From an uncultured Treponema sp. (lineage in GTDB: Bacteria; Spirochaetota; Spirochaetia; Treponematales; Treponemataceae): a stretch of DNA of 5,070 nt. The translations under genes and the position numbers were made by a program. The notes beneath the pieces were generated by a model. The model had not been told where the DNA came from. It saw only the letters and a list, made by a program, of their open reading frames with translations, and searched no databases. The DNA lies in assembly GCA_905236465.1 (NCBI GenBank), contig CAJOQA010000370.1, positions 1 through 5,070 on the forward strand, in the 5' to 3' direction. Of the stretch, positions 1 to 5,070 are shown one piece after another. Within the stretch, counting starts at the first letter, position 1. Every line of letters begins with the position of its first letter.

Positions 1-1077
1 ACTAAAGAAGATGTTTGCTCCATTATTAGCTCAATAACTGGTATTCCTACAGAACAGCTAGACAAGGATGAAGCTTCAAGGCTTGTCAATATGGAAAAGT
101 CCTTACATGAAGATGTTGTAGGTCAGGATGAAGCAATTTCTCTAATCAGTTCTGCCGTACGCAGAAGTAGGGCTGGGGTTTCTTCTGTAAAAAGACCTAT
201 AGGTTCATTTATTTTCTTAGGTCCTACGGGTGTTGGAAAAACCCAGTTGGCAAAGGCTCTTGCAAAATTCCTCTTTGGTAGCGAAGATTCCCTGATTCGC
301 GTTGATATGAGCGATTTTATGGAAAAGCACACGGCTTCACGCTTAGTCGGTGCTCCTCCAGGTTATATAGGCTACGATGAAGGTGGAACCCTTACAGAAA
401 AGGTCAGGCAGCATCCGTATTCAGTGGTATTGCTTGATGAAATAGAAAAAGCCCACCCCGATATTTTCAACCTCCTCTTGCAGATGTTGGAAGAAGGCGA
501 GCTTAGCGATAACTTAGGCCATACAGTTTCTTTCCGCAATACCCTTGTTATTATGACAAGCAATGCAGGTGCTAGGCAGATAACAGCAGACAGCCGTATG
601 GGATTTTCTTCCGTAAAAGAAGGTTTTCTTCCTTATGATGACTTAAAAAGCTCAGCCATGGAAGAACTAAAAAAAATAATGGCCCCTGAGCTTATGAATC
701 GTGTTGATGATATTGTTGTCTTTTCACCTCTTTCTAGAGAAGAAGTTGGCAGGATCCTAGACATTCAGCTAAGGGAACTTGAGGACAGGCTTTCAGAGCA
801 GGGCTTAACACTTCTTCTAAAGGGTAAGGCCAGGGACTATATGATAGAACACGGCTACGATCCTTCTATGGGTGCCCGACCTATGAGGCGTCTTATTCAG
901 CGGGAAATAGAAGACCCCCTTGCTGCTTTACTTTTAAGTGGCAAAAGGGGAGACAGCAATCAGGTTGTAATAAATTGTGACGGGGAAAAGCTTTCTGTTC
1001 GTTTTAAAGCTACAAGGCCAAGAATTGAATTTGCTTACCCTTCAACAGACAGCGAAAAAGAGCCGATAATAAGGTGA
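1..1077 (+). CDS. clpC: ClpC-type AAA+ ATPase of the Clp protease, C-terminal part (5' end outside window)
   Basis: This is the second AAA+ module and C-terminus of a ClpA/ClpC-class unfoldase. The reading frame is open from base 1 and the first codons read into the linker before D2 (SSITGIPTEQL), so the true start lies upstream; the ATG at 91 (VNMEKSLHEDVVGQDEA) is internal. Visible motifs are Walker A GPTGVGKT (220-243), the substrate pore loop GYIGYDEGG (from 361), Walker B VVLLDE (424-441), sensor 1 TSN (556-564), the arginine finger in MNRVDD (R at 700-702) and sensor 2 GAR (871-879). An MGF tripeptide at 598-606 sits where ClpC proteins carry the ClpP-docking loop (VGF or similar), which ClpB lacks. 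This and the KRPIGSFIFLGP context favour ClpC over ClpB. By family knowledge it unfolds cytoplasmic substrates and feeds them to ClpP. It is first of the four visible co-directional genes. The N-terminal domain and D1 cannot be assessed here. Confidence 0.93.
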   Translation, partial: TKEDVCSIISSITGIPTEQLDKDEASRLVNMEKSLHEDVVGQDEAISLISSAVRRSRAGVSSVKRPIGSFIFLGPTGVGKTQLAKALAKFLFGSEDSLIRVDMSDFMEKHTASRLVGAPPGYIGYDEGGTLTEKVRQHPYSVVLLDEIEKAHPDIFNLLLQMLEEGELSDNLGHTVSFRNTLVIMTSNAGARQITADSRMGFSSVKEGFLPYDDLKSSAMEELKKIMAPELMNRVDDIVVFSPLSREEVGRILDIQLRELEDRLSEQGLTLLLKGKARDYMIEHGYDPSMGARPMRRLIQREIEDPLAALLLSGKRGDSNQVVINCDGEKLSVRFKATRPRIEFAYPSTDSEKEPIIR

Positions 1078-1079
1078 GG
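1071..1079 (+). promoter_or_regulatory. Ribosome binding site of the phosphoribosyltransferase gene
   Basis: AAGGTGAGG covers the clpC stop codon (TGA at 1075-1077) and ends 9 nt before the ATG at 1089. Because it lies in the end of clpC, ribosomes finishing clpC would pass over it, which suggests translational coupling. It supports 1089 as the start. Confidence 0.7.
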
Positions 1080-1088
1080 TCTATTTAA

Positions 1089-1694
1089 ATGAAAGAATTC
1101 TTACAGTATGAGGATGTGCGGAATAATGCCTTGGTTTTAGCCCACAAGATTTACAAGGAAGATGGTTTTGTTCCTGATATAATCTATGCTTCTTTGCGTG
1201 GTGGGGCCTATATGGCAAATATTATAAGTGAATATTATAAAGTAGCCTTAAAAAATCACAAGCCAGTACTTTATGCTGCTGTCGTAGCTAGAAGCTATAG
1301 CAATGTAGAAGAACAATCTGCTGTCCGCATAGATGGTTGGACTTACTCTCCCGATTACTTGCGTATGGGTGACAAGATTATGCTTGTTGATGATATTTAT
1401 GATTCCGGCCGGACATTAAATTACTTAGTTGGTATTTTGCTAGAAAAGGGTGTCCCCCGCAGTGACATAAAGGTTGTTGTTCATGATTACAAGGTCTACA
1501 AGTATAAGGAGCAGCCCCTTGTAAAACCTGACTATTGGTGCCGCAAGTTTGATATAGATTCTCCAGATAAGAATCCTTGGATAAATTATAATAGCCATGA
1601 ACTTGTAGGCTTGAGCAAAAAAGAAAGGGAAGAGCACTTTTATAAACCCTGTCCGCAACTTAGGGATGTTTTAGAGGGTGTTTTTGAAGGTTAA
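1089..1694 (+). CDS. Purine-type phosphoribosyltransferase (hypoxanthine/xanthine PRTase-like)
   Basis: This 201-residue protein is a type I phosphoribosyltransferase. Such enzymes join a base to the ribose-5-phosphate of PRPP and release pyrophosphate. The signature is the PRPP-binding loop IMLVDDIYDSGRTL at residues 97-110, with the acidic pair D101/D102 and the DSGRT phosphate-binding turn. An earlier SLRGG (35-39) fits the pyrophosphate-binding loop. The C-terminal part has a conserved-looking PDYWCRKF and NPWINYNSHEL (about 147-172), where purine PRTases place base-stacking aromatics. The overall form resembles hypoxanthine or xanthine salvage enzymes, but I cannot tell the accepted base, and a regulatory or dedicated non-salvage role is not excluded. 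No signal peptide is seen, so it should act in the cytoplasm. It begins 11 nt after clpC and ends 12 nt before the next gene, so it is probably cotranscribed with both. No frameshift or missing core motif is seen. Confidence 0.85.
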   Translation: MKEFLQYEDVRNNALVLAHKIYKEDGFVPDIIYASLRGGAYMANIISEYYKVALKNHKPVLYAAVVARSYSNVEEQSAVRIDGWTYSPDYLRMGDKIMLVDDIYDSGRTLNYLVGILLEKGVPRSDIKVVVHDYKVYKYKEQPLVKPDYWCRKFDIDSPDKNPWINYNSHELVGLSKKEREEHFYKPCPQLRDVLEGVFEG

Positions 1695-1699
1695 GGAAG
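1693..1699 (+). promoter_or_regulatory. Ribosome binding site that decides the TTG start at 1707
   Basis: AAGGAAG overlaps the last two bases of the preceding gene's TAA (1692-1694) and is 7 nt from TTG at 1707. The next codons give a basic residue pair followed by a hydrophobic stretch, as expected for a signal peptide. Together these make the TTG start the natural choice; a later start would remove the basic end of the signal peptide. Confidence 0.65.
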
Positions 1700-1706
1700 T
1701 TTTTAT

Positions 1707-3854
1707 TTGAGCAAGAACTTACGTTTTTTTACATCCTTGATTTTTCTCATTCTTTTTACAGGGGGATATCTTTTTGCCTTTTCAGAAAAAGATATCCTAA
1801 GTCCTGTTGCTGGGGTGTGGAATAACATACAGCCTCTTGTTTTAGATAATAGCGAAGGTGATGAGCTTTACTATTCACTTACGGGCAGTGACCCCTTAGA
1901 CTCCGGCTTTGCCTACGATGGACCTGTTGTTATTGACCAAACCGGATATGTCCGTGTTCAAATAGCCTGCATTTCTCCTGATGGCAGAAGGTCAGATTTC
2001 CTTGTGGAATATACAGTCCAAACTGACTTATACCCAACTTCAAATCCTGAGACTTCAGCCTTATTGCAAGGAATAATTTTAAACCCTATAAGAAAATATA
2101 TATCTGGAGATAGTTTTTTTATTCCGCAGGAATTTCTTTTTTCACTTTCAAATAAGCGGAAACCCTATGAAAAGGGAAAGGTTTTAACCCTTTCAAAAAA
2201 GAATACCCTTGACCGCTATGTACCGGTTACAATGACAAACGATTCTTACCGCTACCATTTTGTCATACACGTGGTTCCTGTAGGATTTGAAAAAACTGAC
2301 CTTGCGGATATTCCCTTTTCCATTATAGACTGGCGCAGTTTCCGTTATACTGGTACCGGTTTTATTTACCAGATTGATGATGGCTTTTGGTCAGCCTCAC
2401 GGGAAAGCATTCCCATTGACACAAGCATTCCTCATGTTATCCGCTTTCAGTCTCTTGATTATGACAATGCAAACCCTGTAAAAGCGTATCTTTTGCCTCC
2501 TAAGCCGGTAATTCAGTTGGGGCTAGATTCAAGCGGAATTGCTGCCCTGTCAACTGAACAAAAATCGTATGGTGGCTATGAATATTCTTTAGGTGCCGCG
2601 CAAAGACAGGGATTTTCCGGTAATTCCTCTGTTGCTATTACAGATAAGCTGTGTGTAGATATTTTTGATGGGGATGAAATTTCTGAGCAACTTACTGTTG
2701 GGGTTTACTTTGATGGTTTTTTCTTAGGAAATATAAAGGCGGACTGCCCTGTAGACAAGATGGCTCCTGAAAAACCAATTATCATCTCTAGTGCTAGCGA
2801 AAAGTTTTCACACAGTAGGGCAACCTTGAATATTCTTACAGATCCAGGAAATTCCGTTTACTATTCGGTTAGTAAGCCGTATGAAGCGGATGTCAGCCTT
2901 TCCGGTGTAAAAGACTCTTTCTTTGATGCCATTGCAGATGGTGACTTTTCTTTTTATGATGGTTCTCCATTTGAATTAAGATCTCTTTCAGATAAAGCGA
3001 CCTTTTATAAAGTCAAAGCCTTTGCAGTGGATAGGGCTGGTAACCGAAGTGCTACTTCCGAATATAATGTTGTAATAGATGAATATAACTTCTATTTAAA
3101 TGCCGAGCTTGCTTATGAAGGCCTATCTGACGGTAGTTATGACAAACCCTTCCGCACCCTAGAAGAAGCAGTTCTTTCTATGAATACTATGAAACAGTCA
3201 AGGCTGCATGTCCTTACTTCAGTTTTTGTGGATGAATCTGTAAAAATAAAGTCTGACTGTGTAATTTTAGGAAATCAAAGCCATTTGACCTTTAGAAATG
3301 GTGCCTGCCTTTCTTTTGAAGAAGGCTCAAATGTTGAGATTCTTAAATGTATAATCGAAAGGGATTCGTCCACCCTGCAAAAATCTGCTTTTGAAAGCGA
3401 ATCTTTTGTCTATGCAAAAAATGCCGTTGTTGATTTTAAAAACTGTGAGCTTGTCGGAGTTTTTTCAGGAAGGGGCATTTTACTTGACAGTGACAGTTCT
3501 ACCTTGCATTTTGTCAATACAGGGCTGACTGCACAGGGAAAAAGCTGGGCTACTGATATTTCAGCAGACAAAAGCGAATTATATGCCCAAAATTGCCGTT
3601 TTACATCATCAGCGCAAAACTGTATAAATATCAGTATTTCTTCTAGCAAAGCTGATATGGCATCTTCAGTTTTTACTATATTGGGGAAACTTGGCCGCAA
3701 TATAGAACTGGTAAAATCCTCTGCTGCCCTAAAGGGCAATAGCTTGACTTCAACTTTTGAAGATTCCAATAGGCATATTGAACCTGTTTGGTACGACAAA
3801 GATTCTGTAATTTTAGAAGACAAGGAGAATTCTTATGCTTACGGTAGGCCTTGA
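1707..3854 (+). CDS. Exported protein with chitobiase-like beta-sandwich modules and a C-terminal beta-helix, function unknown
   Basis: This is a 715-residue protein with a TTG start. Residues 1-26 form a signal peptide: K3 and R6, then a hydrophobic core from L11 to about L22, and a likely cut after A24 or S26. No lipobox cysteine is present, so the protein is probably periplasmic, surface-associated or secreted. Residues 31-104 resemble the chitobiase/hexosaminidase C-terminal immunoglobulin-like fold, with SPVAGVW near 32-38, YYSLTGSDP at 55-63 and YVRVQIACISPDGRRS at 81-96. A second, more divergent copy spans about 350-457 (VYYSVSKP, then KVKAFAVDRAGNRS at 435-448). The region between, about 128-345, has no fold I recognise. 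From about 461, DGSYDKPFRTLEEAV opens a segment typical of right-handed beta-helix proteins, with short repeating strands (LTFRNGACLSFEEGSNVEI, VVDFKNCELVG, TLHFVNTGL, ELYAQNCRF) running to about 685. I see no enzyme motif. Carbohydrate or envelope binding is an inference from the folds only. Its last 20 bp overlap rnhB. Confidence 0.85.
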   Translation: MSKNLRFFTSLIFLILFTGGYLFAFSEKDILSPVAGVWNNIQPLVLDNSEGDELYYSLTGSDPLDSGFAYDGPVVIDQTGYVRVQIACISPDGRRSDFLVEYTVQTDLYPTSNPETSALLQGIILNPIRKYISGDSFFIPQEFLFSLSNKRKPYEKGKVLTLSKKNTLDRYVPVTMTNDSYRYHFVIHVVPVGFEKTDLADIPFSIIDWRSFRYTGTGFIYQIDDGFWSASRESIPIDTSIPHVIRFQSLDYDNANPVKAYLLPPKPVIQLGLDSSGIAALSTEQKSYGGYEYSLGAAQRQGFSGNSSVAITDKLCVDIFDGDEISEQLTVGVYFDGFFLGNIKADCPVDKMAPEKPIIISSASEKFSHSRATLNILTDPGNSVYYSVSKPYEADVSLSGVKDSFFDAIADGDFSFYDGSPFELRSLSDKATFYKVKAFAVDRAGNRSATSEYNVVIDEYNFYLNAELAYEGLSDGSYDKPFRTLEEAVLSMNTMKQSRLHVLTSVFVDESVKIKSDCVILGNQSHLTFRNGACLSFEEGSNVEILKCIIERDSSTLQKSAFESESFVYAKNAVVDFKNCELVGVFSGRGILLDSDSSTLHFVNTGLTAQGKSWATDISADKSELYAQNCRFTSSAQNCINISISSSKADMASSVFTILGKLGRNIELVKSSAALKGNSLTSTFEDSNRHIEPVWYDKDSVILEDKENSYAYGRP
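1764..1797 (+). repeat. Perfect 12 bp inverted repeat (hairpin) within the signal-peptide end of the exported protein gene
   Basis: GGATATCTTTTT at 1764-1775 is the exact reverse complement of AAAAAGATATCC at 1786-1797, with a 10 nt loop. G1763 and T1798 can add one wobble pair. It lies inside the coding sequence (codons 20-31), across the predicted signal-peptide cleavage region. No T-run follows, so it does not look like an intrinsic terminator. Confidence 0.7.
3822..3827 (+). promoter_or_regulatory. Ribosome binding site of rnhB inside the upstream gene
   Basis: AAGGAG lies 7 nt before ATG at 3835, within the last codons of the exported-protein gene. It is the strongest plus-strand Shine-Dalgarno in the window and fixes the rnhB start and the 20 bp gene overlap. 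Confidence 0.75.
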
Positions 3855-4413
3855 CGAAGCTGGCAGGGGACCTCTTGCAGGGCCTGTAACAGCAGCTTGT
3901 GTTGTTTTGCCTGAAAGTTTTCCTTTAGAAATCTTAAATGATAGCAAAAAGCTTTCTGAAAAAAAAAGGGATAGTGCTGCAAAAATCATAAAAGAAACGG
4001 CCTGGTGGGGATTTGCTAGGGTAGAGCAAGATGTTATTGATAAAATAAATATTTTACAAGCAAGTCTTTTGGCAATGTCCTTAGCTTGGCAGAATATGGT
4101 TGAAAGTTTTAAAGATGGCAGAAGTGAATTTGCTGATTTAAAAGCAAACTTTCATGCTATTGTAGACGGTCTGTATGTCCCAAAAATTGAATGTAGCGCA
4201 GAAGCTGTTGTAAAAGCTGATGCCAAGTATCCTGAAGTTATGGCAGCAAGTATTATTGCAAAGACAGAAAGAGATAGGATTATGAAAGAATATGATAAAC
4301 TCTATCCTGAATACGGATATGCTACCCACAAGGGATATCCGACCGCTGCCCACAAGGAAGTATGCCGCCGCTTAGGTCCTTCCCCCATACAGCGGCTGAC
4401 ATTTAAATACTAG
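3835..4413 (+). CDS. rnhB: Ribonuclease HII
   Basis: This 192-residue protein has a typical RNase HII length. The enzyme cuts the RNA strand of RNA-DNA hybrids and starts removal of single ribonucleotides misincorporated into DNA, using metal ions in the cytoplasm. All four expected catalytic acids are visible: D7 and E8 in GLDEAGRGPLAGP, D111 in HAIVDG, and D129 in KADAKYPEVMAASIIAKTERDR. The GRG substrate-recognition motif (10-12), DSKKLSEKKR (36-45) and the tyrosine of HKGYPT (Y168) are also family marks. The start is set by AAGGAG at 3822-3827, so the gene overlaps the exported-protein gene by 20 bp in another frame, and translational coupling is likely. The 3' end overlaps the convergent PUR-domain gene by 11 bp. 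The stretch WQNMVESFKDGRSEFADLKANF (85-106) before the third catalytic acid seems a little long for the family, but no key residue is missing. Confidence 0.96.
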   Translation: MLTVGLDEAGRGPLAGPVTAACVVLPESFPLEILNDSKKLSEKKRDSAAKIIKETAWWGFARVEQDVIDKINILQASLLAMSLAWQNMVESFKDGRSEFADLKANFHAIVDGLYVPKIECSAEAVVKADAKYPEVMAASIIAKTERDRIMKEYDKLYPEYGYATHKGYPTAAHKEVCRRLGPSPIQRLTFKY

Positions 4414-4891
4414 AAGATTCTCCGCTTCCATCTTCTCTTATTGAAGAGACATGAATTACGCGACCAGTCTTCTGCTTGTCGTAGTTGTATGGCTTAGAAT
4501 ACTCCCTTTCATTTTCTTTTTCCGCCCTTCTTTCAGCAACAAGGCGACTTTCACCCTTTCTTCTAAAAATCTTTTTGCCACTTTTACCGGCATTCTCTTC
4601 TGCAGAGCGGGAGTATTTCGCTTCTTTTGCAGCCTTTTTTTCTGCTTTGTTTTTTGCCCTTTCTTTTTTCTCTTTTTCAATAAACTTAAGGGAATCGTCC
4701 ATTCCAATAAGAAAGTCTTGCATATCATCGGCAAAGACTACGATAGCACGCCTGTCATCTTCCCCGTCCTTGATTTTGCTTTCTACAATCTGCAAAAAGA
4801 TGTCCCCGTTGCGATTTTCTTTTACGTTAAAAAAATAAGACCTGTTGTGAACCTGCTGTTGAGTAGTAAAAAGTTCGCCTCGAATACCCAT
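4403..4891 (-). CDS. PUR-domain (Pur-alpha-like) DNA/RNA-binding protein with a charged C-terminal tail
   Basis: This is a 162-residue protein. Residues 1 to about 72 form one PUR repeat: MGIRGELFTTQQQ, then RSYFFNVKENRNGDIFLQIVESK (17-39), DDRRAIVVFADDMQDFLIGMDDSLKFIE (45-72). This matches the pattern of spirochaete BpuR-type proteins (beta strands followed by a helix), which bind single-stranded nucleic acid, usually as dimers. In Borrelia the relative BpuR is known as a modulator of gene expression that also controls its own synthesis; a similar role here is inference. Residues 72-140 are a tail rich in K, R, E and A (KEKKERAKNKAEKKAAKEAK, then KSGKKIFRRKGESR), probably helical or disordered and suited to nucleic-acid contact. 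The start is ATG at 4891, chosen for its strong Shine-Dalgarno and because the family begins at this MGIRGE/MGERGE position. An in-frame ATG at 4951 would add 20 residues but has no ribosome binding site. Its 3' end overlaps rnhB by 11 bp. Long open frames on the opposite strand are composition artefacts. Confidence 0.88.
   Translation of the reverse strand: MGIRGELFTTQQQVHNRSYFFNVKENRNGDIFLQIVESKIKDGEDDRRAIVVFADDMQDFLIGMDDSLKFIEKEKKERAKNKAEKKAAKEAKYSRSAEENAGKSGKKIFRRKGESRLVAERRAEKENEREYSKPYNYDKQKTGRVIHVSSIREDGSGESSSI
4412..4449. other. Two overlapping, mutually exclusive small hairpins at the convergent gene junction
   Basis: AGAAGAT (4412-4418) pairs with ATCTTCT (4430-4436) over an 11 nt loop, and TCTCTT (4434-4439) pairs with AAGAGA (4444-4449) over a 4 nt loop. 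They share bases 4434-4436, so both cannot be complete at once. Neither is GC-rich and neither is followed by a proper T-run on either strand, so at best this is a weak bidirectional terminator. Both lie within the 3' coding end of the minus-strand gene. Confidence 0.3.
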
Positions 4892-4896
4892 AATTT

Positions 4897-4904
4897 CCTT
4901 CCTT
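4897..4904 (-). promoter_or_regulatory. Ribosome binding site of the PUR-domain gene
   Basis: On the minus strand AAGGAAGG is followed by AAATT and the ATG at 4891-4889, a 5 nt gap. This site decides between ATG 4891 and the longer in-frame ATG 4951. Confidence 0.75.
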
Positions 4905-4919
4905 GATAGTGTAAAAATG

Positions 4920-4925
4920 ATTATA
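4920..4925 (-). promoter_or_regulatory. Possible second -10 element for the PUR-domain gene
   Basis: A perfect TATAAT occurs on the minus strand, which would give a start near 4913 and a leader of about 20 nt. The only -35-like sequence is TTGCGG (4946-4941) at a 15 bp spacing, which is poor, so it may be chance in AT-rich DNA. Confidence 0.2.
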
Positions 4926-4954
4926 TTTGCGTCAGAAGAGCCGCAATCCATTGT

Positions 4955-4969
4955 GTTCTCATTGAGAAC
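4955..4969. repeat. 15 bp perfect inverted repeat at the predicted transcription start (candidate operator)
   Basis: GTTCTC (4955-4960), a 3 bp centre, then GAGAAC (4964-4969). It touches the -10 box and is centred on the predicted +1 of the PUR-domain gene. Only the downstream half would be transcribed, so it fits a protein-binding DNA site better than an mRNA hairpin. Confidence 0.5.
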
Positions 4970-4996
4970 TATACAGTATTTACTTAGCTAAGTCAA
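4968..4996 (-). promoter_or_regulatory. Sigma70-type promoter of the PUR-domain gene
   Basis: On the minus strand the -35 box is TTGACT (4996-4991) and the -10 box is TATAGT (4973-4968), each one base from consensus, with an ideal 17 bp spacer. Transcription should start near 4961, giving a leader of about 70 nt before ATG 4891. It is the best promoter-like match I found on either strand. Confidence 0.7.
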
Positions 4997-5010
4997 TGGG
5001 AAAGTATTTA
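4975..5010. repeat. 8 bp direct repeat flanking the -35 box
   Basis: AGTATTTA (plus strand) occurs at 4975-4982 and again at 5003-5010, 28 bp apart, on either side of the -35 box. In AT-rich DNA an 8 bp repeat can arise by chance, but its placement is suggestive. Confidence 0.35.
4982..4993. repeat. 12 bp perfect palindrome in the PUR-gene promoter spacer
   Basis: ACTTAGCTAAGT reads the same on both strands. It fills part of the -35/-10 spacer and enters the -35 box (4991-4996), a position where a bound repressor would block RNA polymerase. Confidence 0.45.
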
Positions 5011-5037
5011 AAATTTTTAGGAGTCTTCAATTTAAAT

Positions 5038-5070
5038 ATGGTATCTCAATTCACACTCACAAGAAGTCTC
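5038..5070 (+). CDS. Possible 5' end of a divergent gene, cut by the window end
   Basis: An ATG at 5038 opens a frame of 11 codons (MVSQFTLTRSL) without a stop before the window ends. An AGGAG lies upstream at 5019-5023, but the 14 nt gap is longer than usual. No good plus-strand promoter is seen between it and the PUR gene. Too little is visible to assign a product, and it may not be a gene. Confidence 0.2.
   Translation, partial: MVSQFTLTRSL

Noticed and set aside
91..93. ATG at 91 as the start of a short Clp protein
   Set aside because: The frame is open upstream to base 1 with family-consistent sequence, and no ribosome binding site precedes the ATG.
1764..1797. The 12 bp hairpin as an intrinsic terminator
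   Set aside because: The stem is AT-rich and no T-run follows on either strand; it is within a well-supported coding sequence.
3484..3512. TTGACA followed 17 bp later by CATTTT as an internal promoter for rnhB
   Set aside because: The -35 is perfect but the -10 matches only 3 of 6 bases, and the site is more than 300 bp upstream of rnhB inside a coding region.
3744..3772. TTGACT near the end of the exported-protein gene as an rnhB promoter
   Set aside because: No acceptable -10 at 16-18 bp spacing (CAATAG or neighbours).
3410..3823. 137-codon minus-strand frame inside the exported-protein gene
   Set aside because: No recognisable motif, and it lies wholly opposite a gene with a clear signal peptide and fold.
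4456..4734. 92-codon minus-strand frame overlapping the PUR-domain gene
   Set aside because: It is a shifted reading of the same A-rich tail region, with Lys/Arg-rich low-complexity translation and no domain.
4451..4906. Long plus-strand open frames (151 and 117 codons) opposite the PUR-domain gene
   Set aside because: They are dominated by Phe, Leu and Ser, exactly what results from reading the complement of Lys/Glu codons. They lack family resemblance, and the minus frame has a recognisable domain, ribosome binding site and promoter.

Overview
The window looks like chromosomal DNA from a spirochaete, most likely a Treponema-type organism. Three points suggest this. The minus-strand gene encodes a small PUR-domain nucleic-acid-binding protein whose core (MGIRGELF, then YFFNVKENRNGD and FLQIVESK) resembles the Borrelia BpuR family. 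The base composition is moderately AT-rich. A large exported protein combines chitobiase-type beta-sandwich modules with a beta-helix. The assignment comes from remembered family resemblance and was not checked by a search.

Positions 1-4413 hold four plus-strand genes packed like an operon. They are the 3' part of clpC (AAA+ unfoldase of the Clp protease, cut by the window start), a purine-type phosphoribosyltransferase (1089-1694), a 715-residue exported protein of unknown function (1707-3854, TTG start), and rnhB (RNase HII, 3835-4413). The gaps are 11 and 12 bp, followed by a 20 bp overlap. Each ribosome binding site overlaps or immediately precedes the end of the previous gene, so translational coupling is likely. 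No promoter or terminator is evident inside this block. The operon promoter probably lies upstream of the window. The genes share no obvious pathway: protein quality control, nucleotide salvage, an envelope protein, and removal of RNA from DNA.

The convergent PUR-domain gene (4891-4403, minus strand) overlaps the end of rnhB tail-to-tail by 11 bp, with no convincing intrinsic terminator between them. It has its own leader and a good sigma70-type promoter (TTGACT, 17 bp, TATAGT). The promoter is crowded with symmetrical elements: a 15 bp inverted repeat at the predicted transcription start, a 12 bp palindrome over the spacer and -35, and an 8 bp direct repeat flanking the -35. This is the most interesting regulatory region in the window.

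The last ~180 bp (4892-5070) are this leader and promoter, plus a possible start of a divergent plus-strand gene at 5038 that cannot be confirmed. I see no RNA genes, mobile elements, CRISPR arrays or clear signs of horizontal transfer. The least ordinary items are the exported beta-helix protein, a perfect 12 bp hairpin at the end of its signal-peptide coding region, and the PUR gene's promoter architecture and charged tail.
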